This document shows positions 45,082 through 56,593 of a stretch of 64,000 bases of DNA, one piece after another. Position numbers and translations under genes: made by a program. The notes under the pieces are model-generated. The model saw only the letters and a program-made list of their open reading frames with translations, was not told the origin of the DNA and ran no database searches. This stretch comes from Cystobasidium ongulense (Eukaryota; Basidiomycota; Cystobasidiomycetes; Cystobasidiales; Cystobasidiaceae). The number at the start of each line of letters is the position of its first letter. Position 1 is the first letter of the stretch. Location of the stretch: positions 2,466,534 through 2,530,533 of the forward strand of contig BQUP01000002.1 of NCBI GenBank assembly GCA_022835595.1, given 5' to 3'.

Positions 45082-46824
45082 TTACTCTCGGTCGTATCGA
45101 GGGCTTCGGCGAGACTCTCGGGCAGGGCTGCGAGATCTGTCACGTCTTGAAGAACGTCGGTCGTCGTAATCGTCTCTGCCGCCGCCTCGTCTGTCACGGT
45201 CATCTCTGTCGCTGCCCCGTCTGTCGCGGTCATCCCTGTCACCACCTCGGCTGCTGCTGCTCTTGTATCCAGGGCTGCGGGAGCGGCTTCTGTCTCGTCG
45301 TCTATAGTCGCGATCTCTATCGTCGCCACGGTCGTCTCGTCGAGGAGGAGAAGCGCGCTGAACACAAATGCAAGATATAAGTATGCTACCATTTGTCTCT
45401 ATAAGACCTCACGCGCGAAGAAAGCATCATAGACTCACTGGATCAGACCAGCTTTGGCCGGCTGGAGCCTGTCCTTGAGTGACACGGACGACTGATCCTC
45501 TCATCTCGACTCCATCAAGGGTCTTGCAAGCCTGGTCGGCATCGGAGAATGACATGTACTCGATAACACTACCGACGAACCAATTTTAGCAAACGATCAA
45601 TGGAGACAGACTGCAGCAAATGCTTGCTCACCCTTCATTTGGATCTGATCTGGAAACCTCGGCATAATGGACATTGCCAGCTGTTCTGGCAAAGTCTTTC
45701 AAGTCCTGCCACAGAGAAAGAGGGGAAGGGCGCCAGGAATTGACAGCAGTGTTACAACGAAATTAGTTTCGTGATTCCAGCGCGTAGGAAGCCAAGCAGG
45801 TCCGTAGAGCCAACCAGAAAGGTCCATGAAACGAGTGGAGGGAAGGTGGGATAGTCGACTCGGGTCCGCATTTCGATTGCACCGTCGCTATTTGGGACCA
45901 GTGGGAAACGCAGCCAATCCTTTGGATGTGATCTCCGGGAGAGTCCAACACCCTAGCCACCGTGGGCCAAGTGAGATGAGGATCCAGATCCGTTGCAGAC
46001 CAAGACCCATCCATATCCACTTCAAGGAATGCACCAAACGTGATAGGAGGATTACCGGAGCCGGCGGAACTCGAAAGACCCAGGACGTGACCGAGGACGG
46101 AAGTCGGGAGAAAAGGCCAGAAAGGTGAGGGAGAATTTATCGTACCTGCCAGCTGCATCCCTGAGGGAGATTCGAGATGACACATCTCCATCCTTGTGGT
46201 CTATCTCTGCCACCTCCCCGAGGAGGAGGGTATCTATCTCTACTTTCGAATCCTCCTCTGCTGTCGAAGCCTCTGTCCGATGGGCCTCGGTCGTTGAAGC
46301 GTGGGGGACCTCTTTCACCGCTTGATTTGGCGAACTGGACCATGAGTCTGTGATGAAGACATTGTGTGTGAGCATCGTTGGCATGCTTGAGTTGGTATTT
46401 ATGCTGTCCATCCTTCTTGTACCAGATGGCCGGACGAGTGGGAGAGCATGATGGACTCACCTATCGCCCATGAAGTCCCGTCCATCTAGCTCCTTGATAG
46501 CGTCTTCAGCATCCTGTGAGGCAGCGGTAGCACCACGTTCAGTTGAATGCACTGGCCATCTTTGTGCATCTTCTGCATGAACTGGAACTCACTGGGATGC
46601 TGTCGTACTCGACAAAGCCGAATCCGCTAAGTAGCTTTACATCGGTAGGCTTGGCTCCGAACGAGCTGAAAATGTCTTCCTGCGTGTCATTAAACGCAGA
46701 TGTGTTGTTTAGTTATAGATGTTCTGCAGACTCCCCTTGTGGAAGCACTCACCAAATCTGCCCGTGTAGCATCCTGGCTGATGCGGCCGACGTAGAGACG
46801 ACGATTGGGGGGTGCGAAGGACAT
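45082..46824 (-). CDS. SR-type RNA-binding protein with two RRMs
   Basis: Exons 46824-46753, 46679-46593, 46513-46461, 46347-46146, 45705-45632, 45568-45439 and 45357-45082 encode 297 residues. RRM1: RRLYVGRISQDATRADLEDI, then KLLSGFGFVEYDS. RRM2: RCVISNLPQGCSWQDLKDFA with the SR-protein hallmark block near SWQDLKD, then VIEYMSFSDADQACKTLDG. Between them is an RG-rich hinge (DRGFDSRGGFESRDR). The C-terminus is an RS/RD domain (RRRDRSRSRSPGYK). This is the layout of SRSF1/Srp2-type factors for splicing and mRNA export. The intron between the RRMs (46145-45706) is 440 nt, against 60-90 nt for the others, which may serve autoregulation by alternative splicing. Confidence 0.88.
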
Positions 46825-47187
46825 TGTGAATGTGCTGTTGTTCTTAATGGGAAGCTGTAGACTGTTTCTGACTGAGGATGTGTCGGAGTCGAGTTGGACT
46901 GAACACGAGCGGGAGCACTGAGATCACAGCGGCGCTGGAGCAGCGAGTGGGCGGCAGCGATGAAAAGCGGAAGCCTAGCTGGGCCGCCATAGAACTCGAG
47001 ACAGCCCGTACATTGACAAGTATCCGTTCTGATGTTGCTGGATCCTGCCCATGCTGCGTTGCTGTGCATCTAGCCACCTCGTCGAGCCAAAGATGCTGTC
47101 GTGCCAGCTTCAAGACGTCCACTTCGGTCCAATACTCGACATCCCGACACACACACACAGCTTCAAGCACTTGCACGACTCGGAAGT
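46825..47187. promoter_or_regulatory. Divergent promoter, SR-type gene and 47.2-kb gene
   Basis: A 363-nt gap between divergent starts, with no clear motif. A CA repeat (CACACACACA, near 47150) lies just before the plus-strand ATG. Confidence 0.45.
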
Positions 47188-48004
47188 ATGAGCGACAGCC
47201 GCTTCACGTACCAGCACATGACGGACCTGGCACTCAAGTCGCTTCTCGAGAACCGCGACGACGAGTTCAAGCTTCTCGTCGAGGACATCCCCGAGCCTGG
47301 TGAGTGAAATTCCACGTGGAGACCGCGTGTTCCCTACTGAGACTTGTGTATGTTAATCTAGACATCGACATCCCGCCTGGCTTGGTACCTCCTCTACATG
47401 CTGAAGAGGACGAGAGTGAGCTGAGCTGCAACCCATGTCCATCATACTCTACGTGCACCGGTTGATCGATGATACACTACTAACACCCACAGGCGTCCTG
47501 CCCACAAGCTCACACAGCTCCTATCCATACGGCAACCCGTACACGCTGTCCCTCCTGCCTCTCCGTCCCTCAGCACGCTCCTCGAAAAAGGGCCTCAAAG
47601 GCAACCCTCACACGCGCCACCTGCACACCTGGACAGACCTAGCTCTGGAAGAGCTACTGCCATGGGAAGGTGAAGAACCCGACTTGAACTATTTTGCAGG
47701 TCTAGAGGCGGAAGGTGAGCTCTTTCTCTCTTTACTGTACTTGTTCACGTGTACGGCCCTCTGACGCGTCTTTTGCCTGTTTTGTTGCTTCTTTTCAGCC
47801 GCCGCTGCAGCTCATGCAGCAGCTACCGCCGCTGCAGCTGCACAGGGAGAAGCAGGTGGAGATATGGAAGTTCATGAAGCAGCTGGTCAAGCTGTTCCTG
47901 AACAAGCCAACCCAATTCAGGACAACGGAGGCGAACAGCAAGGAGCAGAGGAAGAAGCCGAGAACAGTGAACAAGGTTCAGAAGCCTCGGATGCAAGTGA
48001 CTGA
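47188..48004 (+). CDS. Hypothetical acidic, Ala-rich protein
   Basis: Four exons (47188-47299, 47362-47415, 47493-47714, 47799-48004) give 197 residues. The first half has MSDSRFTYQHMTDLALKSLL and a short domain RHLHTWTDLALEELLPWEGE. The C-terminal third is a low-complexity run of Ala, Gln and Glu (AAAAAHAAATAAAAAQ, then acidic repeats). No family is recognised. The exon joins are consistent and each restores sensible text, so it is probably a real gene. Confidence 0.62.
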
Positions 48005-48877
48005 GTGTCAATAGTGCACAAGGAACATTCTTTCTTATTGCCAGCAAAGTTGGAATTATTCGCCCTGTTTGTGGAACTGGCGACGCTACGAAATACGGTC
48101 CAAAAAGCAATCACTTAGGCGCCTGCACCCCTTACACGTACGAAGTGGAAAACGGACACCTCTATCACCGGCAGATGCCTATGAACGCTTCAAGCAAAAG
48201 TCTCAAGCCGTGTCCACTATTTGTCCACCTACTTGACACGAATGTGATTACAAGCTGGAGAAAGTCCGCTTTGCGATGCATGTCAACAGGCATCTGCCGA
48301 GCGGTAAACAGCGGTAAATCTATCAGACATATGTGCACAAGGCCCGCAAACGTACCAAGAGGAAACGCAGAATACATCAACCGCCTGATACCGGTATCGG
48401 TGATATATCGTCGCCTAGCTACAGGCACTCGGCTACCGTATGTGGTCCTTAATCCTATCTTTTGGGCATCTGCCGGAACGAGCTCCGATGATCGCTCGTT
48501 TCGGTACGGCTAGAGAGACGTGCGGAGATGCGTATAGCACGCACAGCAAGCCAATGTACAGTATGTAATATAGTCCGCATAGATAGAAGGAGAACAGTAT
48601 TCCGGTATTCCATATGCGGGGCAATCTACCCAGAAGCACGATTAGAGCATGAGCAGTTTTATGACTACAGCCGAAAAGACCCAGTCATGACGAAGGCTAT
48701 TCCAGGGACTACCGTAACAATCCCAACAGTCTTATAGCAGAACATATGAAATGATATTAATCTATGTACCCCATACGAGTCCTAGAATACGCAGGACATC
48801 GTGTGAAAACCTTGTAGGGCTTGAATCAAACGGAAACACGTGATCGCGACACTTGTTCGGGTCGTGATGAACTGGCT
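48005..48877. other. Intergenic, convergent 3' ends
   Basis: An 873-nt gap between convergent genes, long for this arrangement. Only chance ORFs on both strands; no repeat, RNA gene or element recognised. Confidence 0.45.
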
Positions 48878-50338
48878 TTAAAGCGCAGCTTCGGCTTGAA
48901 TGGCTTGAACGAGCTCCTTATCGCACATTGCCATGATAGCTTCATCTGCTTCTGGGATAGGTAGACGCGAGCGTCCACCTAGTCCCTTTTCAACGTGCTT
49001 GTTCATGACGTACTTCGTGCCGCCAATGCCGGCCTTGACGATGCACCAGTCGGCATTCGAGACTATAGAAATGATAAAGGTCAATACTGTTTACCCAACG
49101 CTCGTTGTAGAGCTCTAGACTGCTTTGACCTTTAAGCTCACCGATTAGCTGCAGTCGTTGGGCCTCTGCCCATTTCTGAAGATCGCCAGTCTTGATAGCC
49201 TCAACTGAAGTCTCGTACAACTTGACCATTAGCTTGGGGAAAATGTTGCCTGTGCCTGTGATGACGCCTGTGAACAAAGTGATAGCTAGTCAGCTTCAAC
49301 GTAATACCAAAGACCATGGCCAAGCCCCGAAACACTAAGCAAATTCCTCACCTGTCTGTCCGGTAATGAGAGCAGGAAGCATGTAGTCTGAGAAACCTGG
49401 GAAGACATGGAATGGACCGTGACGGGCTAGGTATTCCTTTGATTGAGTGTGAGCTGCTAGTCGTGTGCCCTTGCCGATACCGGCGCAGGTGAGTTTGGCG
49501 CCAAAGCAGTTGGGGTGCTCGGATAGCTCAATGAGGATATCAGAGTCGAGGTCGATACCAGAAGCGGCTCCTCTGCATTGAGAGAAAACATAATACGGAA
49601 CAGCACGGTTAGCGAAAAGTGTCAAAAAAAACCAATAGCCTTGAGCTTGACATACGGGAAATTGTAGATCATAACAGGTAGAGGGGACTTGTCCAGAACA
49701 GAGACAAAGTAGTCGGTGACAGCTTTGCGGTTCTTGCCCATTGCGAAGGCAAAGTAGCCGGGGTGAATGACGATGGCTCCATCGGCGCCAGCAGCTTTGG
49801 CTTCAGCGCAGAGCTTGATTGTCTCCTTTGCTGATCCAGCACCGGTACCGACGAGGATAGGTACGCTGCTAAAACCAGCGTTGTTCAAAGCCTCCCTCGA
49901 GATCTTGGTCACTTTCTGGCGCTCCGCGTCGGATAGGTGGATAGCTGCGGAGAGAAAGCGGAGGTTCAGTAAAACACAGTTTGATAGCCGACAGGCAGCA
50001 ATTTCGAGCCTGCAGTTTCGCGACGAAGGTGGTACTGGTCTGAAAATGAAGTCTAGTAAGGGAGCCACGCACCCTCTCCGTTTGTTCCGAGAAGCACAAT
50101 GCCCATTCTAGCGTTGGCTAGACGGAGGACCTGCTTGACGAGGGCATCCCAGTCGACTTCTTCGTCGTGCGTGAATGGAGTGACAAGAGGAGTGTAGCTA
50201 CGGCAGTGTAATTCAAGAATCAGATGTTCGTTGGCAGCATGTAGGATGAATGTCCAGCCATGGCTGGCGCGTGAGAAGAGCCACATACACGCCGTTGGGG
50301 AATGGCCTGAGACCGGAACCGTTGGTAGAGGGAGCCAT
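48878..50338 (-). CDS. DapA/NAL-family class I aldolase
   Basis: Exons 50338-50289, 50197-50073, 49944-49656, 49572-49352, 49267-49142 and 49062-48878 encode 331 residues. TIM-barrel motifs of the dihydrodipicolinate synthase superfamily: GVYTPLVTPFTHDEEVDWDA, MGIVLLGTNGEAIHLSDAER, VPILVGTGAGSAKETIKL, DGAIVIHPGYFAF, PLPVMIYNFPG with the conserved Tyr, and FGAKLTCAGIGK, whose Lys forms the Schiff base. Fungi use such enzymes as 2-keto-3-deoxy-sugar-acid or 4-hydroxy-2-oxoglutarate aldolases. Since fungi make lysine by the aminoadipate route, a role as true DapA is unlikely. The substrate cannot be read from the sequence. Confidence 0.87.
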
Positions 50339-50823
50339 TTCAGATGGATGTGAGTGCGATAGAGGTGAGGAGGACGATGTGTCAAGAAAGAGAGGTTGCT
50401 AATTATTAGTTGTAAAGCAGAAGAAGCTGCCAAAGAAAGGCCGGACTTGTCTTCTCTCTCGCGTACAAGGAAGGCAGCGGCGAGCGGGCCGGCAATCCAA
50501 CACCTCGGCAACCCAGTGGAGCGATCGAGGCGGCAAGCGAAGAAGCGGGAGATAGACTGAGCAGAAAAAGGACACAGGCAGGAAGATGAACCGAAGAAAT
50601 ATATGCACCTCACGAATGTTGCTGGTGAGCATGCAGATTATCGCCAGGTCTCAACCCACGTCCTCAGGCACTGTATACTGACCGCGGTGTTGCGAAACAG
50701 GTAACCCGTCACCATATTCGCCACAGGACTGGGCGGAGCCGGCAGCTTCTCATCCGGAGGTTGCACGCTTGGTTAGAACTGCTGCAAACACACCAAAACA
50801 CCGCTCGTACAACAACCCAAATT
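50339..50823. promoter_or_regulatory. Divergent promoter, aldolase and thioesterase genes
   Basis: A 485-nt gap between divergent genes. No ORF is supported. The stretch next to the aldolase ATG (50380-50470) is AG-rich on the plus strand (CT-rich on the gene strand), a likely 5' leader. Confidence 0.4.
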
Positions 50824-51858
50824 ATGAGCAAAGCATTCAAGAGACTTGACGCTCTCAAAGGGCACATTGCAAGTATACTCTTCCCCGATGCGAAGCCTCC
50901 CATTAGCTCCACCTGACATTTGACGCCGGTTCTCTCTATCTACCCACTATCGGTATTTCTCACTCTCACATATCCTGACCTGCCGTACACATGCACGTTC
51001 TAGCAGGCTGCACCCGGTAAAGGTGGTGTCCCGCTCGACACCGCACCTTCGTCTTCGTCCCTCGGTTCAAACAGTACCGGTACCGCGCCGCCACGCCCAA
51101 GCAAAGACAGCTTGCAAGCCAGATCAGCATTTTACAAGTATTGGCTACCTTTCCAGGTAGGTTTACATTTTACACTCTACTTCCGAGACCTTTCGCTGTC
51201 TTTAAGCGTGGCTGAAACAGTCAACTCTCAGACAAAATGGCACGAAAACGACATGTAGTAAGCGGGAACGTGCTCCTTAGTCACGCTACCATCACAAGCG
51301 CATGGTAGCATCCGCTCGCCTGCATCTAACGATGATAACCTCTGTGATGTGCGCGGCTTCGCTCATTCACAGTGATCACCTGAACAATGCGGTCTATGTG
51401 ACCTACTTCGATGCAATCATCAATGAATACCTCATTACTCGATGTAAGATGAACCCATCAAGTCAAAATGCTCCTATTGGCCTGGTCATCTCTTCGAATT
51501 TCAGCTACAATGCAGCTCTGGAATTCCCAGCACCCCTGCTAGCAGGCCTATCAGTGACCAAGTACGCTGCGACCACGTCATTGACAGATAGAAAGACAGT
51601 TCTCTGACACAACAAATACTTATACTTCTCAGACTCGGAAGGACATCTGTGACATACGGAATAGCGCTCTTTGCCGCCAAACGGTTAGAACAAACCGGGG
51701 ATGCACAATCTGGCATTTTTCAAACCAAGCTACAAATCACGTCAGAAAAGGCTGCTGCGTATGGCGAAATGACACATGTATTCGTCGACCCGCATACCAG
51801 GAGACCGACTGATATTCCCGTGAAGATGAGAGAGGAGTTGAGCAAGCTGCAGCAATAA
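50824..51858 (+). CDS. Hotdog-fold acyl-CoA thioesterase (4HBT-like)
   Basis: Well-supported exons are 51004-51156, 51232-51254 (23 nt), 51373-51561 and 51633-51858. They bring together FYKYWLPFQTKWHENDIDHL and NNAVYVTYFDAIINEYLI, the hotdog active-site helix with Asp-x-x-(H)-x-N-N, then FSYNAALEFPAPL, LGRTSVTYGIALFAAK and FVDPHTRRPTDIPVKMREEL. The core is 196 residues. The N-terminal exon is unclear: ATG 50824 (MSKAFKRLDALKGHI) joins in phase to 51004 only through a GC donor (GCAAGT at 50869), giving a basic N-terminus that could target mitochondria. It hydrolyses acyl-CoA of unknown chain. Confidence is high for the family, low for exon 1. Confidence 0.72.
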
Positions 51859-52038
51859 CATGGAGGGGGTCGACCACATGATAATACGATGCGCCTCTCT
51901 TTACAAGGCTGTATGGTCGTAACCTGCGGGATAGAACACGATCTATGTACTGATGCTAACAACAAGGGGGGATTGTATACGATCGTATTTCTCCTTTTGA
52001 AAGGTCCCTCAGGTGCAATTTGCTATATGGTATCTATG

Positions 52039-53471
52039 CTAAAACGATCCGCTATCTACCATGCCTTCTTCAACCGCCACGGAAGGCGATTCTACCTTAC
52101 TGACCGTCTGCCTCGCAGAGTTGGTTTCACTCATGCTGGTCATTGGAAGTGCCTGGTAAATTGCTTCACTTTCTTCATTCAGGCGTCGAGATTCGTCATC
52201 GGCACGATCAGCATCCTTGTTGATGGTCAAGAGTGCAGCGGCCGCTATGATGACTCCTGAACCCAGTAGACTCCACATGTTCGGATGATGTGCGAACACG
52301 AGATAGTCCGATAGAAGGAGAAACGGTACCTGTGCAGATTCTCAGCCTCGGCGCTATCTCCCGGAACTGCGGCCAGCATGAATCGAGGACGTACCTGAAT
52401 GTACATGATCAAGGTAACCCTGCCTGGTCTCCCCATTTGCACAGCTGCCAAGAATAAAATAAGCAACTGGGATATTCAAGATCCATCAGACCCACCTCGG
52501 TTCATAAGAAAGGACGCTACAGCGCCTGTAACTGCGACCTGATCATGAATGAAGTAGCTCAGATGTCTGAAATGAGCGTACGTATACTCCTTGACTTACA
52601 CCTAAGAACATTGAGCAAACGACAGCATTGAGTGAATGTCCAGGGAGCCGGTGTCCAGGCACAGCAATCATTGTGACTGCCATAGCGACTGTGCCTATCC
52701 ACGCAAAGTGAAAGAGGCTCGTCATGACATTGACCTCTCTGCCCATGAAGCCGATGATGATGAACGCTACTGCGCCAGTGACGGTACCCAAGATGGCGAA
52801 GAGGAAGCCGATAGTACGAGATTCGGCAGCTTCATTGAGCGCCGTGCCTCCTGGCTGGATGACCAGCAGCATGCCGGCTAAACACACGGCGCCACACATG
52901 ACTTCGAGGCGACGCCAATCATCGCCAGGCCAAATACATGCGATGGCACCAGCTAGAAACCAGAGTTCATAGCATGATGGTGAGCCGATGTATACCGAAT
53001 TAGGATGTAAGCAAGATGTACTTACTTAATATGGGGCATGTATACCAAATCGCTTGCTGATCTTCCACCGGTATGAACTTGAGAGACCTAGACGAAAGCC
53101 AGAAGCTAGCTATACCAAACACACCGCGCAACAGGAGCCAGGGGCGATGTTTTGGAGTGGAAACGATGGCGCGCAAGACATGGCGATCACTTGATAATGC
53201 TAAGCATGTGGTTGTCATAATAATTGTGCCGAGCATTCGAACGAATACCACCACTGTCTATGACAGCAATGAAGATGATAAGAGTGCGACCCTGCTCCTC
53301 TATGTAACGCGAACGACTTACAGTAGGTATATTGTTGAAGTCTATTAAGATCTTCATCAACGTTATCATCACACAGTTTGTGATGGAACCCATGGCCATA
53401 TCAATGTAGGGCGCGTAATCGTCATACGTGTCCTGTAGAATTCTTGCTAGTGTAGCCTTTGGGGAAGTCAT
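52039..53471 (-). CDS. EamA/DMT-family membrane transporter, copy A
   Basis: Six exons (53471-53322, 53257-53026, 52952-52600, 52538-52496, 52444-52395, 52329-52039) give 372 residues. About ten hydrophobic helices in two EamA repeats are seen: APYIDMAMGSITNCVMITLM, WLLLRGVFGIASFWLSSRSL then PVEDQQAIWYTCPIL, CGAVCLAGMLLVIQPGG, IGFLFAILGTVTGAVAFIII, and the last VPFLLLSDYLVFAHHPNMWS with GSGVIIAAAALL. It is of the fungal SLC35G-like type, probably at the plasma membrane or Golgi; substrate unknown. ATG 53471 is chosen because it aligns with copy B; in-frame ATGs exist at 53519 and 53630. Copy B lies directly upstream (same strand), showing a tandem duplication. Confidence 0.86.
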
Positions 53472-53845
53472 GGTCGCTTTCCTTTCGGTTGGTGCAGGGA
53501 GATCCAGCTCTAGTCGCATTGGGAAACTCGAAAGGGCAGGTAAATCCATCACGGCTCGCTCAATGGAAGCCAGCCGAATATGGGACAAAGTCCAGCCCTG
53601 GCTATAGTTACCAAAGCCCGGAGTTTTCATAGAAAAGACCTTGCCTCGCGCTTGGTCCTACGCAAAGCTGGCCCATCCGCATCACATCTGCTCAGGGGCG
53701 GGATATTGGTGGCGACCTGGACCTCAACGCCGACGCACCAGTGATTCTCTTATGTTCTTCAGGATCGTAGTCGTAGAATTCGTTTTGCATGATGAAGAAA
53801 AAATTCTTTTCTACCTAAGATCCCAAATGTGGCGTCGGGGCTGTC

Positions 53846-53985
53846 AGGCATCCCTGGCCAAAATTGCTTGCTAAGACTTGGGCAACTTCCGGTTGTGTGA
53901 TGCAGCTGGGATGAATGTCAGTATCGAGCATGTAAGTCGATTCGCGCAGGAACTTACTTCGATCGCCACCGTCCATCACAAGGAT
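53846..53985 (-). pseudogene. Relic of the POP5 3' end
   Basis: This stretch aligns with the last POP5 exon and intron (55680-55800), for example CCAAAATTGCTTGCTAAGA against CCAAAATCGCTTGCTGAGA, and GTCAGTATCGAGC in both. It carries several small gaps that break the POP5 frame and lacks the rest of the gene, so it is a passenger fragment of the transporter duplication. Confidence 0.75.
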
Positions 53986-54011
53986 ACACAATATTACTGA
54001 TGAAGGGTCTG

Positions 54012-55447
54012 CTATTTATCTGTGGTTTCTCCTTGCGCCATGCATGGTGTATCTACTTGATTGAACGTCTGCCTAGCCGAGTTGATCTCACTCACGCTCG
54101 TTGTTGGAAGTGCCTGATACATCATCTCACTTTCTTCTGTCTTATTATGAGATTCATCATCTGCATGATCCACATCTTTACTGAGAGTCAGAAGTGTCGC
54201 CGCCGCTATGATGACTCCTGAACCTATAAGACTCAATACATTCGGGTGATGCGCGAACACGAGATAGTCGGATAGAAGGAGAAATGGTACCTGAAAGCCA
54301 ACTTGAATTCAGCGAAATTTCTCGTAGTTGCGGGCGAGCGTGGATAACTACGGACCTGAATGTACATGATCAAGGTTACTCTGCCCGGTCTTCGCACTTG
54401 GACAGCTGCGAAAGGAGACGTGAGCGATTACCTATGCTCGGCTGCGAATGTGACCCACCTCGGTTCATAAGGAAGGCTGCTGCTGTGCCTGTGATTGCAA
54501 TCTTCAAACAAAACGGAAGTTTGAGACATAAGCTGCCGCAAGCTGCGTTTGTGTTGTGGGAACTTACACCAAGAAACATTGACACGACAAAAGGGCTCAA
54601 TGAACTTAGAGAGAGTCGTTGTTCAGGTACAGCAAGCATCGTCATTCCCATAGCCGATGTGCATATCCACCCAAAATGGAATAAGCTCGTCCTGACATCC
54701 ACCGCTTTGCCCATGTTGCGGATGATGATAAAGACCATAGCGCCAAAGAAAGTCCCGAAGAAAGCGAAGAGGAATCCGTAAGTTCGATATCCCGCCGCTT
54801 CGCTGTGCACCATGCCTCCAGGTTGGACGACCATAAGCATGCCGGCTAGGCATACGCCGCCGCACGCGATCTCGAGAGGACGCCATTTATCGCCAGGCCA
54901 GATACAAGCGATAGCACCAGCTAGGAAAACGACTCCAAAGCATTAGAGTGTGCGACATTCTGACACCAGCTAGGGCAGCTTACTTAGTATCGGGCACGAG
55001 TACCAAATCGCTTGCTGATCCTCGACGGGCAGAAATTTAAGGGATCTATAGAGAAGCCAGAAGCTAGCTGTACCGAACAGACCGCGCAGTAGGAGCCATG
55101 GGCGATATTCCGGAGCAGAGATGAAGGCACGCAAGAGATGGCCATCGTTTGAGAGGACCAGGCATAAGGCCGTTATAAGAGTGGTGACGAGCATCCGGAC
55201 AAACACTACTACTGTCTGTGAAGGAATGCGGAGCTTAAGATGATGTCTTCTCGGCTGCGCGGGGTGAATTACCTACAGTTGGTATATTATTGGAGTCTAT
55301 CAGGATTTTCATCATTGTCATCATGACACAGTTTAGAATGGAACCAGTAGCCATATCAATGTAGGGCGCATTGTCATCATACTTGGCCCGCAGCGTTCTT
55401 GCAATTGTACTCTTCTGGGTAGCCATAGTGGCTTTGAATTGATCCAA
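54012..55447 (-). CDS. EamA/DMT-family membrane transporter, copy B
   Basis: The tandem paralog of copy A with the same exon plan: first exon 55447-55277 (or from ATG 55426, MATQKSTIARTL, which aligns with copy A), last exon 54290-54012. Shared text includes YDDNAPYIDMATGSILNCVM, MKILIDSNNIPT, TVVVFVRMLV, WLLLRGLFGTASFWLLYRSL, PVEDQQAIWYSCPIL and PFLLLSDYLVFAHHPN. The N-terminus is shorter than the longest reading of copy A, and the C-terminal cytosolic tails have diverged most (ARQTFNQVDTP against ARQTVSKVESP). Both copies appear intact, which suggests both are kept. The donor after exon 1 (GTAGGT) and the acceptor before TVVVF are at identical positions in the two copies. Substrate unknown. 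Confidence 0.85.
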
Positions 55448-55672
55448 GGAGAACCGGTTCTAGTGGGATCCTCAAAGGGTGAGTTGGATGGAGATCCAGC
55501 TCTATTGGGATCCTCAAAAGGGCAGAGCCGCCACAAGCTGGAAATGGAAGTTAGCCGGGGAGTAGACAATGCCAAAGCCCTGATTTTGCAGACATCCTGA
55601 AGTGATCCATAGGAGGGTTTTTAGACTTGACAACAACAATACTGAACTGCTTCCTTAATACTGAACATGGCA

Positions 55673-56415
55673 TTAGGCCTCCATCGCCAAAATCGCTTGC
55701 TGAGATTTGGCAATCTCTAGTTGAGTGCTAGCGGACACAGATACAGCTGCGGAGAGGGTCAGTATCGAGCGCTTGTGGGTACGCAATCGAAGCGCTGCTC
55801 ACTCGGATCATCACCTTCCATTGCTAGCAGCAATTCTCGGTCATAGCGGATGGCAGCCTGCTGAGTCTTGCGGATTGTGCCTAGATATAGCACCGGCCGC
55901 GTCAGTCAATGTACACAATGGGACGAACTGGATGTGTAGACCTACCTCCCACATGTATCACTCTCGCACAGCATGCAACATCTTTAATTGCTCGAATGAA
56001 GGTTATGGCGCCCCAAACGACTGGCAGGGTCGGTCGAGAAGTCCGAACGATAGCAAGCCCGGTAGTCTGAGACCAGTATTTGACTGTGAGGTGGGTGTAT
56101 TCAGCACTCGGTACTTTTACATACCTTGGAATTGCTTCACGAACTATTCAAAGAAGTGCCAACTTGGCCCCAGCCGACTTCTCCAAAGTTGACCGCGAGG
56201 GAGTCTCGTATGATAGAGTGTAGCAGGCCTTCTGTCACATTAGGTTTTCCATTTGAGGCATCTCCATCGAAAATGAACTCGACTAGCAGATACCGGTTCT
56301 GTTAGGTTAGATTGTGCATGCAGGTTTAGAAAGACAGCATCAGTACGTTTGACGCCGGTCGAGCTCTGCCTGCGGCGAAACTGCTGGCCGGCAAACACAC
56401 CTTGAAGCGGACCAT
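55673..56415 (-). CDS. POP5: RNase P / RNase MRP protein subunit POP5
   Basis: Five exons (56415-56401, 56298-56145, 56083-55946, 55880-55803, 55746-55673) give 152 residues. Motifs of the Pop5/Rpp14 fold: MVRFKNRYLLVEF across the first intron, GLLHSIIRDSLAVNFGEVGW, GTSLNIKYWS, TGLAIVRTSR, VVWGAITFIRAI, then RVIHVGGTIRKTQQAAIRYD and RELL. It binds the catalytic RNA in RNase P and MRP. Exon 1 has only 15 nt (MVRFK). The second intron starts with GTTCGT, the same unusual donor as the intron after the 6-nt RBX1 exon. The C-terminal exon, which is poorly conserved, has a decayed copy at 53846-53985. Confidence 0.9.
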
Positions 56416-56593
56416 GCCGGCATGATGGGTGCTTGGTGACTTGAAGAAAGCAAAGAGCGAGCGCAGCTGTCGAACACAATTGTGTGCAATGCTCGATCGG
56501 CTTTTGCTGCAGGCGACAAGAGCAGCCAGTTGGCAATGCAAGCAAGCTTCTGCTTGTTATCATCTTGCAAGTGGATCATTGCTACATTCCAAC
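56416..56593. promoter_or_regulatory. Bidirectional promoter POP5 / kinetochore-like gene
   Basis: Only 178 nt separate the divergent start codons, so the two genes share their promoter. No TATA box is visible. Confidence 0.55.

Larger units (their letters stand above)
52039..55447. repeat. Tandem duplication of a DMT transporter gene with flank
   Basis: Two head-to-tail copies (52039-53985 and 54012-55800 approximately) share six-exon structure, first-exon length and 3' text. The unit also includes the 3' end of POP5, which is intact beside copy B and decayed beside copy A. The duplication therefore spanned about 1.8 kb. Confidence 0.8.

Noticed and set aside
45763-46191. 142-codon ORF inside the SR-protein gene as a separate gene.
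   Set aside because: It overlaps exon 4 in part and otherwise lies in the long intron; no domain or start context supports a separate gene.
36144-56415. RPP1 and POP5 in one window as an RNase P gene cluster.
   Set aside because: They are 18 kb apart with many unrelated genes between, so co-location is probably chance.
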